Below are positions 56,508 through 64,000 of a stretch of 64,000 nt of DNA, one piece after another. Source of the DNA: Anolis sagrei (taxonomy: Eukaryota > Chordata > Lepidosauria > Squamata > Anolidae). The DNA lies in the NCBI RefSeq assembly GCF_037176765.1, contig NC_090034.1:22212875-22276874 (forward strand), in the 5' to 3' direction. Made by a program: the position numbers and the translations under genes. Each line of letters opens with the position of its first letter. Position 1 is the stretch's first letter. Under the pieces are notes generated by a model that had not been told where the DNA came from, made no database searches, and worked only from the letters and a program-made list of their open reading frames with translations.

Positions 56508-58816
56508 TGGCATGTTTCTTAAATAGTAATAATATTAGTAATATTCATATTATTAACATGGCATGCTTCCTAAATTGTAGTAGTAGTAGTAGTAATAATA
56601 ATAATAATAATAATAATAATAGGCATATTATTTACATGGCATGCTTCTTAAATCTTAATATTCATATTATTAACATGGCATGCTTCTTAAATTGTAATAA
56701 CAATAATAATATTCATATTATTAGCATGGGATGTTTCTTAAACTGTAATAAAAATGATAATAATCATATTAACATGGTGTGTTTTTAAAATTGTATTGGT
56801 ACCAACATAAGATGTAGTAATGCTAAAACACAGTGAGATTTACTGCTTAGAAGGCCTGCATTGGCCCTACAGATTCAGAATATTGGAAAACTGTCATGAA
56901 AACTCCCCACGTTGTCCTCAGCTCAGGCTTTGCTCTTGTTGGGTTACTTAGGAGGGAGGCCCTGTCTCTCCTTGGCTTGGGGTAAAGGTGGGCCGGTGCC
57001 TCTTGGTCCTTCAGTGGCCCTCATCTCCGCAGGTTTGGACAGCCCTTTGTGCTGCATGTCGAGAAGACAATCCCGTGGGACCTCCTCCAGAAGGAGATCT
57101 TGGAGAAGATGCAGTACTTCCTGCGCCCCTCCGCCTGCCTTCAGGTAAGGAAGAGGCAGTCTAGAAGGGGCTCCTTAACACACCTGTCTTTTGCATGCAG
57201 GGAATGTGGGAGTAATGCTTTGCAGATTGCATTCTGTTCATCTTAGTGTGTGAGAGAGGCATACATACCATGTCTTACATTCACCAAAGAACACGTGTAA
57301 TGTTTAGAGTCCATTTCATAGAGCTTCCAAAGAAGGCTCTATGCCAAGAAGGTTTCTCCATGGGCAGCAACCTGTCTCCTGCTTTCTGTGCCTCCAGGAT
57401 CCCTTGCTGAGTGTCTCTTCTTCCCATGTATTCCCTGCAGGTGTGTCCCTTCAGCCTGCGGGTGGTCAGTGCGGTGGGCATCACCTACCTGCTGCCTCAA
57501 GAAGAGCGGCCTCTCTGCCACTTGATGGTGGAACGGTGAGCACAGGTTTCCTTTGGGGCTAGGCCTGGGACTGCCTTCAGAGGGGTAGGAGCTCATCTAT
57601 CCATCTCTTCTTTCATGACTCTGCTTTGTGTTCTTTGAAGCCGAGTAAATAAAAGGAGTCTGGCCATCTCTCTCTCAAACTGCCTCTGAAGTCTGACCCT
57701 GGCTCCTCTTTATGAAATACTACCCACAGTGGCCTGAGGTTTTTGTCCCCAGTGGGGTTCCTACCCAAATGTGTATATACAGGGGCAACAATGGCCAATG
57801 CAGAAAAATACGACTATATACAAAATCTGTAAAACAGTAGTACATTTATTGGGCTGACTAAAAGGCACAGAATGCATTATGTGAAGCTTCACTGTTTTCT
57901 GCATCAGGCAAAATTGTTGATGCCTACATTTTGCCTCAAGTGTTACTTCTGTTGTCAGTTGAGGTGGTTCAGGGGCATCTCAATGCAGGCAGAGATTATT
58001 TTTCTTCTGTGGGAACAAAGGTCGAAATCGACATAGGATTTGGCCAAGAAGGGGAATGGCATCTGTCTGTCTTGGGGGTCCAGTAGAGGTGCTTCTGTTC
58101 TGTGGGTGTTGTGTTTGTACAACAGAGAGGCAAGAGGTGGAACAAGAGAGAGAATTGTGGAATGTCCTGCAGTGTCTTTTGGGGACCATTTGGTGAGCTG
58201 AGCGTTTCTCCCCACAGAGCTCTGAAATCCTGTGGCCAAGGCGGGACCCCTCACGTGAAGCTGGTGGTCGAGTGGGACAAAGAGACAAAAGACTAGTAAG
58301 ACCCCTGATTTTTGGAGCATGATGGTGGTGGCCGGGGGCGGGGGGCTTCCAGCAAGTCCTATAGGGCAGCAGCAGGTTTGGGCTCAAAGCCTACTTTGCC
58401 AGTTTGCCTTGGCCTCACTTTCCTGAAGGATTGCCAGTGGAGTTTGGAGGTGAAGGTTGCTGCCTCCCAGCTTTGGAGCTGGATGCCAAGCACAAGCAGT
58501 TTAGCAGAATCATAACAACAACAACAACAACAACAACAACAGGATTTAAAGATCGAACTGCAAAGATTCTGGCACAAGCCAGTAAAGGTGGTCCCAGTGG
58601 TGATCAGCCTAAAGACCTTGGCCTGCACTTAAAAACAATTGGCGTGGACAAAATTACCACCTGCCATCTGCAAAAGGCCACCCTACTAGGATCTGCCCAC
58701 ATTATTTGCCGATGCATCATACAGTCCTAGACACTTGGGAAGTGTCAGACGTGTGATTGAATACAAGAGCCAGCATAGTTACCTTGTTTGCTGTGTACTC
58801 ATCTTGTTGTTTATCA

Positions 58817-58862
<46 letters not shown>

Positions 58863-61800
58863 GGATTGCTCTCCCAGGGAGCTGCAAAGTCAGGCTTGGC
58901 TTGTTTCCAGTTCCCAGTCAATGTATGGTGGCTGCATGGATATTTTTTTTTGGGGGGGGGGGGTTGGCAATGGACACTTAGTGGTGGGTTGCCTTCCTCT
59001 GGGATGCCTTGGGCCCACAATGCCTCCTTTCCTTTCCTTCTTATAGCCTGTTTGTGAGCACGGAGGAGGAGTACATCCCAGATGCGGAGAGTGTGCGCCA
59101 GCAGAGGGAGCTCCATCACCAGCCACAGACCTGCACTTTGTCCCAGTGTTTCCAGCTCTACACCAAAGAGGAACAGGTGAGAAATGCCAGGCCCATTGAC
59201 TCCTCTCCCCCCCCCGGCCCCGCATCTTCTGTAGTGTTGCTTAAATGGCCGTAGGGCTTTCCCACAAAAGAAAATGTGGTGCCATTGATTATTTAGTGGG
59301 ACAAAAGGGTCAACTAGTTGTGCAGACTCTGTTTCTCCTCCCCTTGAAACTGGACTGGTAAGTGGTGTATGGAGTTGAATGTAAAGCTGAAGGTGCCACT
59401 TTGGCAAAAGGGAAGTTCAAACTGTTGCTGTTTAGGTTCTACTCCTTTAAGGTATGTATCTTTTTTTAAGTGTTCTTTCAGATTTTGCAGTTTTTCCTTA
59501 AATACAAGGGAAGTATGTGCCGTTCTGGTTATGTTATTAATTCAATGAAAAAAATTCTGCATGAAGCTTCTGCATGTGTATGTATATATGTATGTATGTG
59601 TGCACCTTGTGCCTGAGAGCACCATGCTCTTTGCCTCCAGCTGGCTCCAGATGACGCCTGGCGCTGCCCGCACTGCAAGCAGCTTCAGCAGGGAAGCATC
59701 ACACTGAGCTTGTGGACCTTGCCGGATGTCCTCATCATCCACCTGAAGCGCTTCCGGCAGGTGAGGGAGGCCTAGCAGGGCAGGAAACCAAACTCGGTGG
59801 AGTCCCTGGCGCTGCCATTGGTTACGACATGTGCTTCCTCCCCCGCTCCAAACAGGAAGGCGAGAGGAGGATGAAGCTGCAGAACATGGTGCGCTTCCCA
59901 CTGTCGGGCCTGGACATGACACCGCACGTGGTCAAGCGGAGCCAGAGCTCCTGGAGCCTGCCCTCCCACTGGTCCCCCTGGCGGCGGCCTTATGGCCTGG
60001 GCAGGGACCCTGAGGATTTTGTCTACGACCTCTATGCCGTCTGCAACCACCACGGCACCATGCAAGGCGGGCACTACACAGGTGACCACAGAGATGAACC
60101 CTTCCAGTGGAGGCTGGCCATGTGGATGTGGGCGTGTGTGGGCAGGGACCCTGTTTCTGAGCCCTTATCTTCCCCTTCCAGCATACTGCAAGAACTCCAT
60201 TGATGGTCTCTGGTACTGCTTTGATGATAGCGAGGTTCAGCAGCTGGCGGAGAACGAGGTCTGCAAGCAGACGGCCTACATCCTCTTCTACCAGAGGCGC
60301 ACTGCCATCCCCTCCTGGTCAGCCAACAGCTCCGTGGCAGGTGAGGCTTCCCTGGTTGGACAGCCTGCGGGCTTTGGGGGGCAATGGGAGATATTCCCCT
60401 AAATGGACAGAAGTGAATTTGCCCGGTTCTCCTCGGACCCTGTTGAATTTCCCCGGAGCCTTTTCTCACTTTCCTCAGGGCCTTTTCACTTCCAGTCACT
60501 TACGTAGAGCTTCAGAAGAGCCTTTGCAGATTCAGATCTTGCTGCTGTTGGCCAACTCAGTGCTTCTTAAGCTGCCCAATACAGAGGGGCAACATCTTTG
60601 ACTACTTTTGTCAGGGACCAGTATTTGTGGCCCTTTGCTAAAATTGTGTCTTTCTCTCCTGGAAGCAAGAATGTTCTTGTCACACAGTGGAATATGGTCT
60701 GAACTCTAAGGAGAGCAGGAGCATTTCTTTTCTTGGCCTTGGACAGAGCCAGGACACTGTTGCCCATAGCAAAGGTGTTGCTGTGTGCTGAGGAGGGCCA
60801 CAAAACCATGTGAAATTTACACATGTGAAAACATGTATCTGCATTAGAGGAATACATAGAACTGAGTTCCTATCCTAGTCACTGCAAAAGTATCTCTCAG
60901 GTAAAATCCACATGTTGCCCAGATGACCGGCTGGTGCAGATCTCGCCCTGGGACCACTGCCCAGACAGATCTCCTTTCCCCTCTCTCTCCCTCTTTCAAA
61001 ATCAGGGCCCGGCAGCAGAAATCTGTTCTCTGCCTTGATTTGTGTGTGTGTGTGAGAGAGATGGGGGACTTGAGAAACTGCAAGTCGTTTCTGGTGTGAT
61101 ATAATTGGCTGTCTGCAGGGACGTTGCCCAGGGAACACCTGGATGCTTACCATCCTGTGGGAGGCTTCTCTCATGTCCTCACATGGGAAGCTGGTGCTGA
61201 CAGATAGGAGCTCACCTCGCTCCACGGATTTGAACCGCCAACCTTTTGGTCAGCAGTCCTGCTGACACAAGGGTTTAACCCATTGCATCACTTGGGGCTC
61301 CTCTTTGCCTTGGGTTTTGTGTGTGTGTCAGGAGCGACTTGAGAAACTGCAACTTGCTTCTTGTGTGATGGAATTGGCTGTCTGCAAGGTTGTTGTCCAG
61401 GGAACGCCTGAATGTTTTATCATCCTGTGGGAGGCTTCTCTCATGTCCCTGAATGAGAAGCTGGAGCTGACAGATGGGAGCTCACCTTCCTCCACGGATT
61501 TGAACCACCAACCTTTTGGTCATCAGTCCTGCCCATACAAGGGTTTACCCCATTGCACCACTGGGGGCTCTTCTCTGCCTTGGTGTTTTGCGTTTCCTCT
61601 GAGACTGGCACTGATGAATTCTCTCCTTCACCCTGGTTTCCCTCCTCTTTCTGCCCCATACCTTAGTGGGCTTCTCTCTCTCCAAACCCTCCCCAATAGA
61701 TTCCCTTGTAATGCAGTTCAACTGGCTTGTGGTCATTGCCTCTGTGTGTGTGTCACTGCTAAATGTCCCAAGGCTCAGAAGGACCCTGATGTCCACAGCT

Positions 61801-64000
61801 AGTGGTGCCCTTGGTCCCTGTAGCCTCTTCCTCCGGCACAACCCCCTGCCTTCCCGCCTAACCCTAACCCCTTTGGGACCCGCCGTAGCCTGACCCCGGC
61901 GCCCTTCTTCTCCTTCCTCTGCAGGATCCACAAGCTCCTCCTTGTGTGAGCACTGGGTCAGCCGGCTCCCCGGAAGCAAGCAGCCCAGCATCGCCTCAGC
62001 CGCCTCCTCCCGACGCACCTCCCTGGCCTCCCTCTCGGAGTCTGTGGAGCTGATGGGGGAGAGGAGCGAAGACGACGGTGAGGAGATGAATGGGGTGTGT
62101 GGGGTGTGTGACTGGGCCTGGTCTGTGTGAAGATGGGGGGCTCTTGGCATGAGGAAGCAGGAGTCAGGACACATAGATGGCTGCCTCCTCAGCCCCTTGG
62201 GAAGAGGGCTGTCTTAGACAAGAGAAGCAGTGAGAAGGAGTCATCACTGGCTCCTTCTTCTTTGTTGCTCTTCATTTCTCATAGACCATATCTGTTCTCA
62301 ATGATGGTCAGAGCAAGTGCCCCCTTAATCATGGGTCTCACTTTTCTCTTGTTGTACCTTCATCATCATACCTGGCTCACCCCATACAAGTGGGAGGAGG
62401 ACGTTTTAGCTGGTGTGAAAGAATTGGCCGTCTGCAAGGACGTTGCTCAGGGAACACCCGGATGTTTACCATCCTGTGGGAGGCTTCTCTCATGTCCCCG
62501 CATCGGAAGCTGGAGCTGACAGCTCACCTCTGTGCCTCTTGAACATTGCTTTGGCCTCTGCTGCTTTTGCTTTGGCCACAGGCAGCAGTTTCTCTTGTAT
62601 GCTTATTTTATTTACATCACACCTTGCACTTGGAACAGGACCCGATTCGGTTCTCAACATAAGTTAAATGCAGTTAGTGTTAGGGAAAACAGCAGAGCAG
62701 CCAAAAACAAACAGGATGCAAAAGTTGAGCATCGGCTCATTAGTGAGCAGAGCATGAAGTGCCATGTGATGTGGCTGTAAAGAATGCAGAGCTTAGGAGG
62801 CAACATGCAGAATCCAATCTTAAAAATCAAAGTCAAAAGGTTTATTTACAATAATAAGAAATAACTGCATTTCTTAATAATCAAGAGCTGGATCTGAGCT
62901 ACTCTAACCCCCATCTCTTCTAAGATTTCAAGAGAGGGAAAATCATCCAAGCACGACATCTCTCCTGACACACAAGCAGAGAGATATCTCAAAGCACACA
63001 GCACATACTCTCCATACTAAAAGTGTAAGGAGGCAGACGTCAGATTCAAAAAGGCTTGCCATAGAAAAGTATCCCTTCAAAACAACCAATCAGAGTGAGA
63101 GTAGAAAAAGAGACGAGAGAAGAAAAAAAATCATTCCCAACTATCATTCAGAAGACGAGGGAAGGGAAAACTTTTATACTAAGCTAACTAAACTTCTCCT
63201 CATTGAGGACTTGAGACTTGGGCAGTGTGGGAAAGTATGGGGTTGAATTTCAACAGTTAGAAGAGTTAAATCCATGGCCATACTAATAATGGTAAAAGAG
63301 TTAAGACAATAACAATAAGATTTAAAAGCAGCACCCTCCCATTAAAATAACAATCATGGGCTTGGAAACATAAGAAGGCCTTCCTTTGCCTGTTGAGCTT
63401 TCTTGATTTTTTTAAGCTTAGTAGATCTCTTTTTCCATACAGAGCTTAAAGTGTTCAGTGTAGTTCCTCAAGCTGCATGTTGGTCTGAGGGAAAAGAGGG
63501 AGGAACGCATGTTTTGCCTCTGTGTGTAGTGTGTGTTACTCCCCCATCTTACTCTTCCTTTGCCTTCTGCAGGTGGCTTCTCGACTCGGCCCTTTGTGAG
63601 GAGCGTCCAGCGCCAGAGCTGCTCCTCCCGCTCCTCGGTGACCAGCCCGTTGGCCGTGAGCGAGAACGGCATCCGCCCCTCCTGGTCACTCTCGGCCAAG
63701 CTGCAGATGCGCTCCCACTCGCCCTCGCGCTTCCCAGGGGACTCTCCAGTCCATGGCTCGGCCTCCACTTTGGAGCGCATCGGGGAGTCTGTGGGCCATA
63801 AGGTCTCCACCTCCTGCTTTGGCAGCCTGAGGAGCCTCTCTGGGAGCCACCTGGAGCCCAGCAGCAACAGCGGAGGTGGCCACCGGGAGCACCGAACTCT
63901 TGGCCGCGCTCCCCTGGCAGTCATGGAGGGCGTCTTCCGGGACGAGCCTCCGGTGCGCAAAGCGAGTGCAGACTACCACAGCAAGGCCGAGAGGAACGGC
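39224..64000 (+). CDS. USP31: Ubiquitin-specific protease 31, first 1000 codons (16 exons, 3' end outside window)
   Basis: Peptidase C19 deubiquitinase. Sixteen exons join to exactly 3000 nt in one frame; the last runs off the window (human protein is about 1350 residues). N-terminus has KEKRSFSKRL and GGFMSRVLKTLSTLSHL blocks, then a long proline-rich linker. The catalytic domain starts at GLRNHGNTCFMNA with Cys156; the His box GGHYTAYC has His751 and FDD has Asp768, completing the triad. CPHC pairs in exons 4 and 12 look like the finger zinc site. A ubiquitin-like insert lies between (exons 5-10). The serine-rich tail (SSRRTSLASLSESVE) starts in exon 15. Start at MSGRLS is in frame with the family N-terminus; a second Met at residue 9 is an alternative. 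It is divergent from SCNN1G, as in human. Confidence 0.97.
39975..40840 (+). mobile_element. Non-autonomous Helitron at the start of USP31 intron 1
   Basis: Starts TCTATAAGTAACAATGTAAT about 31 bases past the exon 1 donor. Ends with GCCACAGCAATGCGTGGC hairpin and CTAG at 40837-40840. Same length class and interior as 9124-10016, including ATAGTATCATAGATTTGAAA. Confidence 0.78.
40845..40890. repeat. AAT/AGT microsatellite
   Basis: AAT units then AGT units directly behind the Helitron end. Confidence 0.88.
40891..41148 (-). mobile_element. L2-type LINE tail
   Basis: TACAACCTCGGAGCGGCTAA, then A-rich 3' UTR-like sequence, continuing in 41300-41700 beyond a MITE insertion. Confidence 0.55.
41157..41291. 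mobile_element. hAT MITE (CAGTGGTTCTCAACC family) with 8-bp TSD
   Basis: 135-bp palindrome, CAGTGGTTCTCAACCTGTGG to CCACAGGTTGCAAACTACTG. TSD CACTAAAG (41149-41156) and CACTAAAT (41292-41299). Confidence 0.82.
41300..41710 (-). mobile_element. L2-type LINE C-terminal/3' fragment
   Basis: AATGCAGAGGGGCCACCACA, GAGAAGTCTCTCTCCCTGGT and GGGCTTTGTAGGTAAAAACC parallel the antisense of the L2 fragment at 31400-31740, but decayed. It is separated from 40891-41148 by the MITE. Confidence 0.65.
41812..42092 (+). mobile_element. R4/Dong-like LINE C-terminus and 3' tail
   Basis: One frame reads VVPVIIG, then (after one stop) LHLKTI, DKITICQLQKATLLGSALII and RRYITQS before TAG. VVPVxIGALG...LQKxTLLGTAxIIR is the end of R4/Dong-clade proteins, next to the restriction-like endonuclease. 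The 3' UTR CAGCATAGTGATCTTGTTTG leads into TACTAATAATC. Confidence 0.7.
42092..42352 (+). mobile_element. tRNA-like-headed SINE (ACA_SINE2-like), full length
   Basis: Head GCAGCGCAGTGGATTAAACC, B box GGTTCGAATCC at 42158-42168, then GCGGGGACATG, GCAGACGGCCAATTCTCTCA, tail TTTCTCAGGTTGCTGCTGAC and A-rich end. Confidence 0.85.
42380..42590 (+). mobile_element. L2-type LINE C-terminal fragment and tail
   Basis: Frame with AFSVVAPRLE, then CTCCGGGGGTGAGAAGGACA and an AATAAATAAATAAATA tail. Confidence 0.7.
42987..43123. mobile_element. hAT MITE, CAGGTCTGGGC variant
   Basis: CAGGTCTGGGCCAACTTCC to GTTGACCCAGGCCT; flanks CTTTAGTG and CCCTAGTG match at 6 of 8. Confidence 0.7.
43205..43640 (-). mobile_element. 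L2-type LINE 3' region
   Basis: Tail CTTTATTTGTATCCCGCCCC at left; GGGCAGGGCGTTCCAGAGCT and GCCCTCTCCCTCGTCCCCAC at right, antisense of the L2 protein end. Confidence 0.75.
43641..43925 (-). mobile_element. Two further L2-type LINE tails
   Basis: TATATTTATACCCCCATTAT at 43646 and TATCTCCCCTTTCTCCCAAC at 43790, each followed by the AGTGGCTTA or AGGCAGCTCACA end. Confidence 0.6.
43935..44515 (-). mobile_element. CR1-type LINE 3' ends, three overlapping copies
   Basis: CCATCCAGCCCAACTCCCTT, AATCCAGTCCAGCTCTCTTC and CCTAGAGTTGGAAAGACCCA; the right copy extends to GGTGGAATCTCTTTTCCTGC. Confidence 0.72.
44520..48230. other. USP31 intron 1, mostly unclassified
   Basis: A GAA run (44838-44864), L2-type tails at 45120-45200 and 45950-46005; no supported gene. 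Several frames of 60-130 codons show no family match. Confidence 0.45.
48236..48432 (+). mobile_element. 5S rRNA-derived SINE with RTE-type tail
   Basis: CCCATCTGATCTTGGAAGCT, AAGCAATGTCAGTACATGGA, TGAGAGTC and AATACCAGGTGATGTAGAC follow 5S rRNA order, including its A and C box regions. After a body comes GGAATCGCCATAAGTCAACA GGCGACACAC, the RTE-type tail. It is decayed and is not a 5S gene. Confidence 0.8.
48435..52110. other. USP31 intron 1, right part
   Basis: G runs at 49058-49070, C run at 49153-49165, L2-type tail at 51870-51945. Otherwise nothing recognised. Confidence 0.45.
52113..52208 (+). mobile_element. Penelope-like terminal fragment just upstream of USP31 exon 2
   Basis: GCTTCTGGAACATGGCCATA, CAGCCCAGAAAACTCACAGC and ATTCCAGCCATGAAAGCCTT. 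Confidence 0.55.
52290..52427 (+). CDS. USP31: USP31 exon 2
   Basis: 46 codons, SIVSKNAMQYRGSSQHDAQE then FLLWLLDRVHEDLN, the USP QHDAQEF block. Acceptor TTCTGCAG, donor GTAAGG. Confidence 0.97.
52845..52933 (+). CDS. USP31: USP31 exon 3
   Basis: 89 nt encoding PPVEEDILIEGTVFPINCTF and VQELFQAQY. Acceptor TTCCAG, donor GTATGG. Confidence 0.94.
53103..53195 (+). CDS. USP31: USP31 exon 4 (first CPHC)
   Basis: Encodes RSSLTCPHCQKQSNTFDPFL and CISLPIPLPHT; the CPHC is one half of the presumed zinc site. Acceptor TTCTAG, donor GTATGT. Confidence 0.96.
53440..53575 (+). CDS. USP31: USP31 exon 5
   Basis: Encodes PLYVTVVYRGKCSHCMRIGV, then the ubiquitin-like-insert sequence PLSGTVARLREAVSRETKIP. 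Acceptor CTGCAG, donor GTAATC. Confidence 0.96.
54185..54480. repeat. Degenerate tandem repeat of GGCCTCAGTRTGAG-type units
   Basis: GGCCTCAGTATGAG, GCCTCAGTGTTAGTA, AACCTCAGTATGAGGT (twice) and GGCCTCAGTGTGTAAG recur irregularly in USP31 intron 5. Confidence 0.7.
54772..54916 (+). CDS. USP31: USP31 exon 6
   Basis: Encodes IVLTEMYYDGFHRSFSDLDD through FRPEGILSQR. Acceptor CCCCCAG. The donor is GTTGGC, weak against GTRAGT, but homology (SQR|GI) and phase fix this boundary. Confidence 0.95.
55049..55226 (+). CDS. USP31: USP31 exon 7
   Basis: Encodes IHVNSNLNHLKFGLDPQRAS and VLVCNRACTGQQGKR. The middle (SLYSQGSPENSNTRAMAAAA) is a variable stretch. Acceptor TCTCTAG, donor GTAAGC. Confidence 0.96.
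55296..55495 (-). mobile_element. CR1-type LINE 3' end fragment
   Basis: AGTCATAGAGATGCGAGGGA followed by CCTCTGGTCTTTGTTTAAAG and AAAGAAGTTCCTCCTCATG. Confidence 0.6.
55530..55612. mobile_element. Half copy of the CTACACTGCCATATAAAATC MITE
   Basis: CCAGTTCAAAGCAGATAATC and TATGGCAGTGTAGAAGGATC. Confidence 0.6.
56165..56800. repeat. Compound tandem array, about 12 units, AAT-rich
   Basis: Units of 40-75 bases hold CATGGCATGCTTCTTAAA then TTGTAAT plus a variable AAT, AAC or AGT run and ATTCATATTATTAA. Anchors at about 56208, 56251, 56296, 56337, 56401, 56452, 56507, 56558, 56635, 56675, 56724 and 56774. Lies in USP31 intron 7. Confidence 0.85.
57033..57144 (+). CDS. USP31: USP31 exon 8
   Basis: 112 nt encoding FGQPFVLHVEKTIPWDLLQK and EILEKMQYFLRPSACLQ. 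Acceptor CTCCGCAG, donor GTAAGG. Confidence 0.96.
57441..57535 (+). CDS. USP31: USP31 exon 9
   Basis: 95 nt encoding VCPFSLRVVSAVGITYLLPQ and EERPLCHLMVE. Acceptor CCTGCAG, donor GTGAGC. Confidence 0.96.
58218..58295 (+). CDS. USP31: USP31 exon 10
   Basis: 78 nt encoding ALKSCGQGGTPHVKLVVEWD and KETKD; the split TA|C codon gives Tyr where human has Phe. Donor GTAAGA. Confidence 0.95.
58512..58545. repeat. AAC microsatellite
   Basis: About ten AAC units directly before the R4/Dong-like tail. Confidence 0.9.
58546..58822 (+). mobile_element. R4/Dong-like LINE C-terminus and 3' tail between AAC and AAT repeats
   Basis: Reads KVVPVVIS in one frame, then LHLKTIGVDKITTCHLQKAT and LLGSAHIICRCIIQS with stop. 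The 3' UTR CCAGCATAGTTACCTTGTTT ends in TATCAAATAATAAT. 5'-truncated. Confidence 0.75.
58818..58862. repeat. AAT microsatellite
   Basis: About 15 AAT units after the LINE tail. Confidence 0.92.
59047..59176 (+). CDS. USP31: USP31 exon 11
   Basis: 130 nt encoding LFVSTEEEYIPDAESVRQQR, then HHQPQTCTLSQCFQLYTKEE. Acceptor TTATAG, donor GTGAGA. Confidence 0.96.
59641..59760 (+). CDS. USP31: USP31 exon 12 (second CPHC)
   Basis: 40 codons: LAPDDAWRCPHCKQLQQGS, then LWTLPDVLIIHLKRFRQ, the conserved USP LIIHLKRF block. Acceptor CTCCAG, donor GTGAGG. Confidence 0.97.
59856..60081 (+). CDS. USP31: USP31 exon 13 (His box)
   Basis: 226 nt encoding EGERRMKLQNMVRFPLSGLD through YDLYAVCNHHGTMQGGHYT; catalytic His751 codon at 60072-60074. 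Separated from exon 12 by only a 95-bp intron. Confidence 0.97.
60182..60340 (+). CDS. USP31: USP31 exon 14 (catalytic Asp)
   Basis: Encodes YCKNSIDGLWYCFDDSEVQQ (Asp768), then TAYILFYQRRTAIPSWSANS, the end of the protease domain. The intron before it is 100 bp. Confidence 0.97.
61060..61302 (-). mobile_element. tRNA-like-headed SINE, copy 1 of a pair
   Basis: ACTTGAGAAACTGCAAGTCG at left, GGGTTTAACCCATTGCATCA at right; USP31 intron 14. Confidence 0.82.
61326..61572 (-). mobile_element. tRNA-like-headed SINE, copy 2 of a pair
   Basis: GTCAGGAGCGACTTGAGAAA at left, GGGTTTACCCCATTGCACCA at right; same orientation as copy 1 and 24 bases after it. Confidence 0.82.
61925..62077 (+). CDS. USP31: USP31 exon 15
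   Basis: Encodes STSSSLCEHWVSRLPGS-like sequence and ASSRRTSLASLSESVELMGE, a serine-rich linker after the protease domain. Donor GTGAGG. Confidence 0.96.
62400..62525 (-). mobile_element. SINE fragment (body only)
   Basis: GAATTGGCCGTCTGCAAGGA through GAAGCTGGAGCTGACAG; head and tail missing. Confidence 0.75.
62776..63352 (-). mobile_element. Possible solo-LTR-like fossil
   Basis: AT-rich, TG...CA bounded when read on the minus strand, with one AATAAA near its right part in that reading. No coding part and no clear target duplication. Family and age not determined; could equally be unclassified intron DNA. Confidence 0.25.
63573..64000 (+). CDS. USP31: USP31 exon 16, cut by window edge
   Basis: Starts GGFSTRPFVRSVQRQS and continues open for 142 codons to the last base, with RAPLAVMEGVF as in human. 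In human the last exon carries the remaining several hundred residues; none of its 3' end is in this window. Confidence 0.96.

Overview
This is a vertebrate genomic window, almost certainly from a squamate reptile and most like an iguanian (anole-type) lizard. The call rests on intron-rich genes, a BovB (RTE) LINE, Sauria-type SINEs whose tails match BovB, a 5S rRNA-derived SINE, a SPIN-like hAT element, many Helitrons and palindromic hAT MITEs, and heavy AAT-microsatellite content.

Two protein-coding genes lie head to head. SCNN1G (epithelial sodium channel gamma subunit) is on the minus strand. It has a probable non-coding first exon ending at 30725, 12 coding exons from 26985 down to 18625, and a poly(A) signal at 18228-18233. 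The joined coding exons give 671 residues plus stop with every splice phase matching. USP31 (ubiquitin-specific protease 31) is on the plus strand. Its first coding exon starts at 39224, a 12.3-kb intron follows, and exons 2-16 run from 52290 to the window edge. The window holds exactly its first 1,000 codons; the rest of the last exon lies beyond 64000. The pair keeps the neighbourhood known from human 16p12 (USP31 and SCNN1G divergent, SCNN1B beyond SCNN1G), so SCNN1B would be expected to the left of base 1.

Layout: 1-18200 is intergenic DNA downstream of SCNN1G, a mosaic of SINEs, CR1 3' ends, Helitrons, foldback elements and hAT MITEs. 18205-30860 is SCNN1G, whose first intron carries a tandem array with changing triplet microsatellites and a 1.7-kb polypyrimidine tract with a 52-bp period. 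31200-38530 is the divergent intergenic region, holding L2, Vingi/Ingi-like and BovB LINE open reading frames. 38600-39223 is the GC-rich USP31 promoter, with a 107-bp tandem duplication carrying four YY1-like AAGATGGCG motifs. 39224-64000 is USP31 with repeat-rich introns.

The two genes act in different processes: sodium entry at the apical membrane of epithelia, and deubiquitination. The gamma-ENaC tail keeps the PPNY motif known to recruit NEDD4-family ubiquitin ligases. I see no CRISPR array, prokaryotic operon, tRNA gene or rRNA gene. I found no clearly new gene system. The most interesting signals are in transposon biology: tail sharing between SINEs and LINEs, R4/Dong-like LINE tails sitting in AAT repeats, abutting Helitrons, a sequence module shared by a hAT element and Helitrons, and nested hAT insertions with readable 8-bp target duplications.
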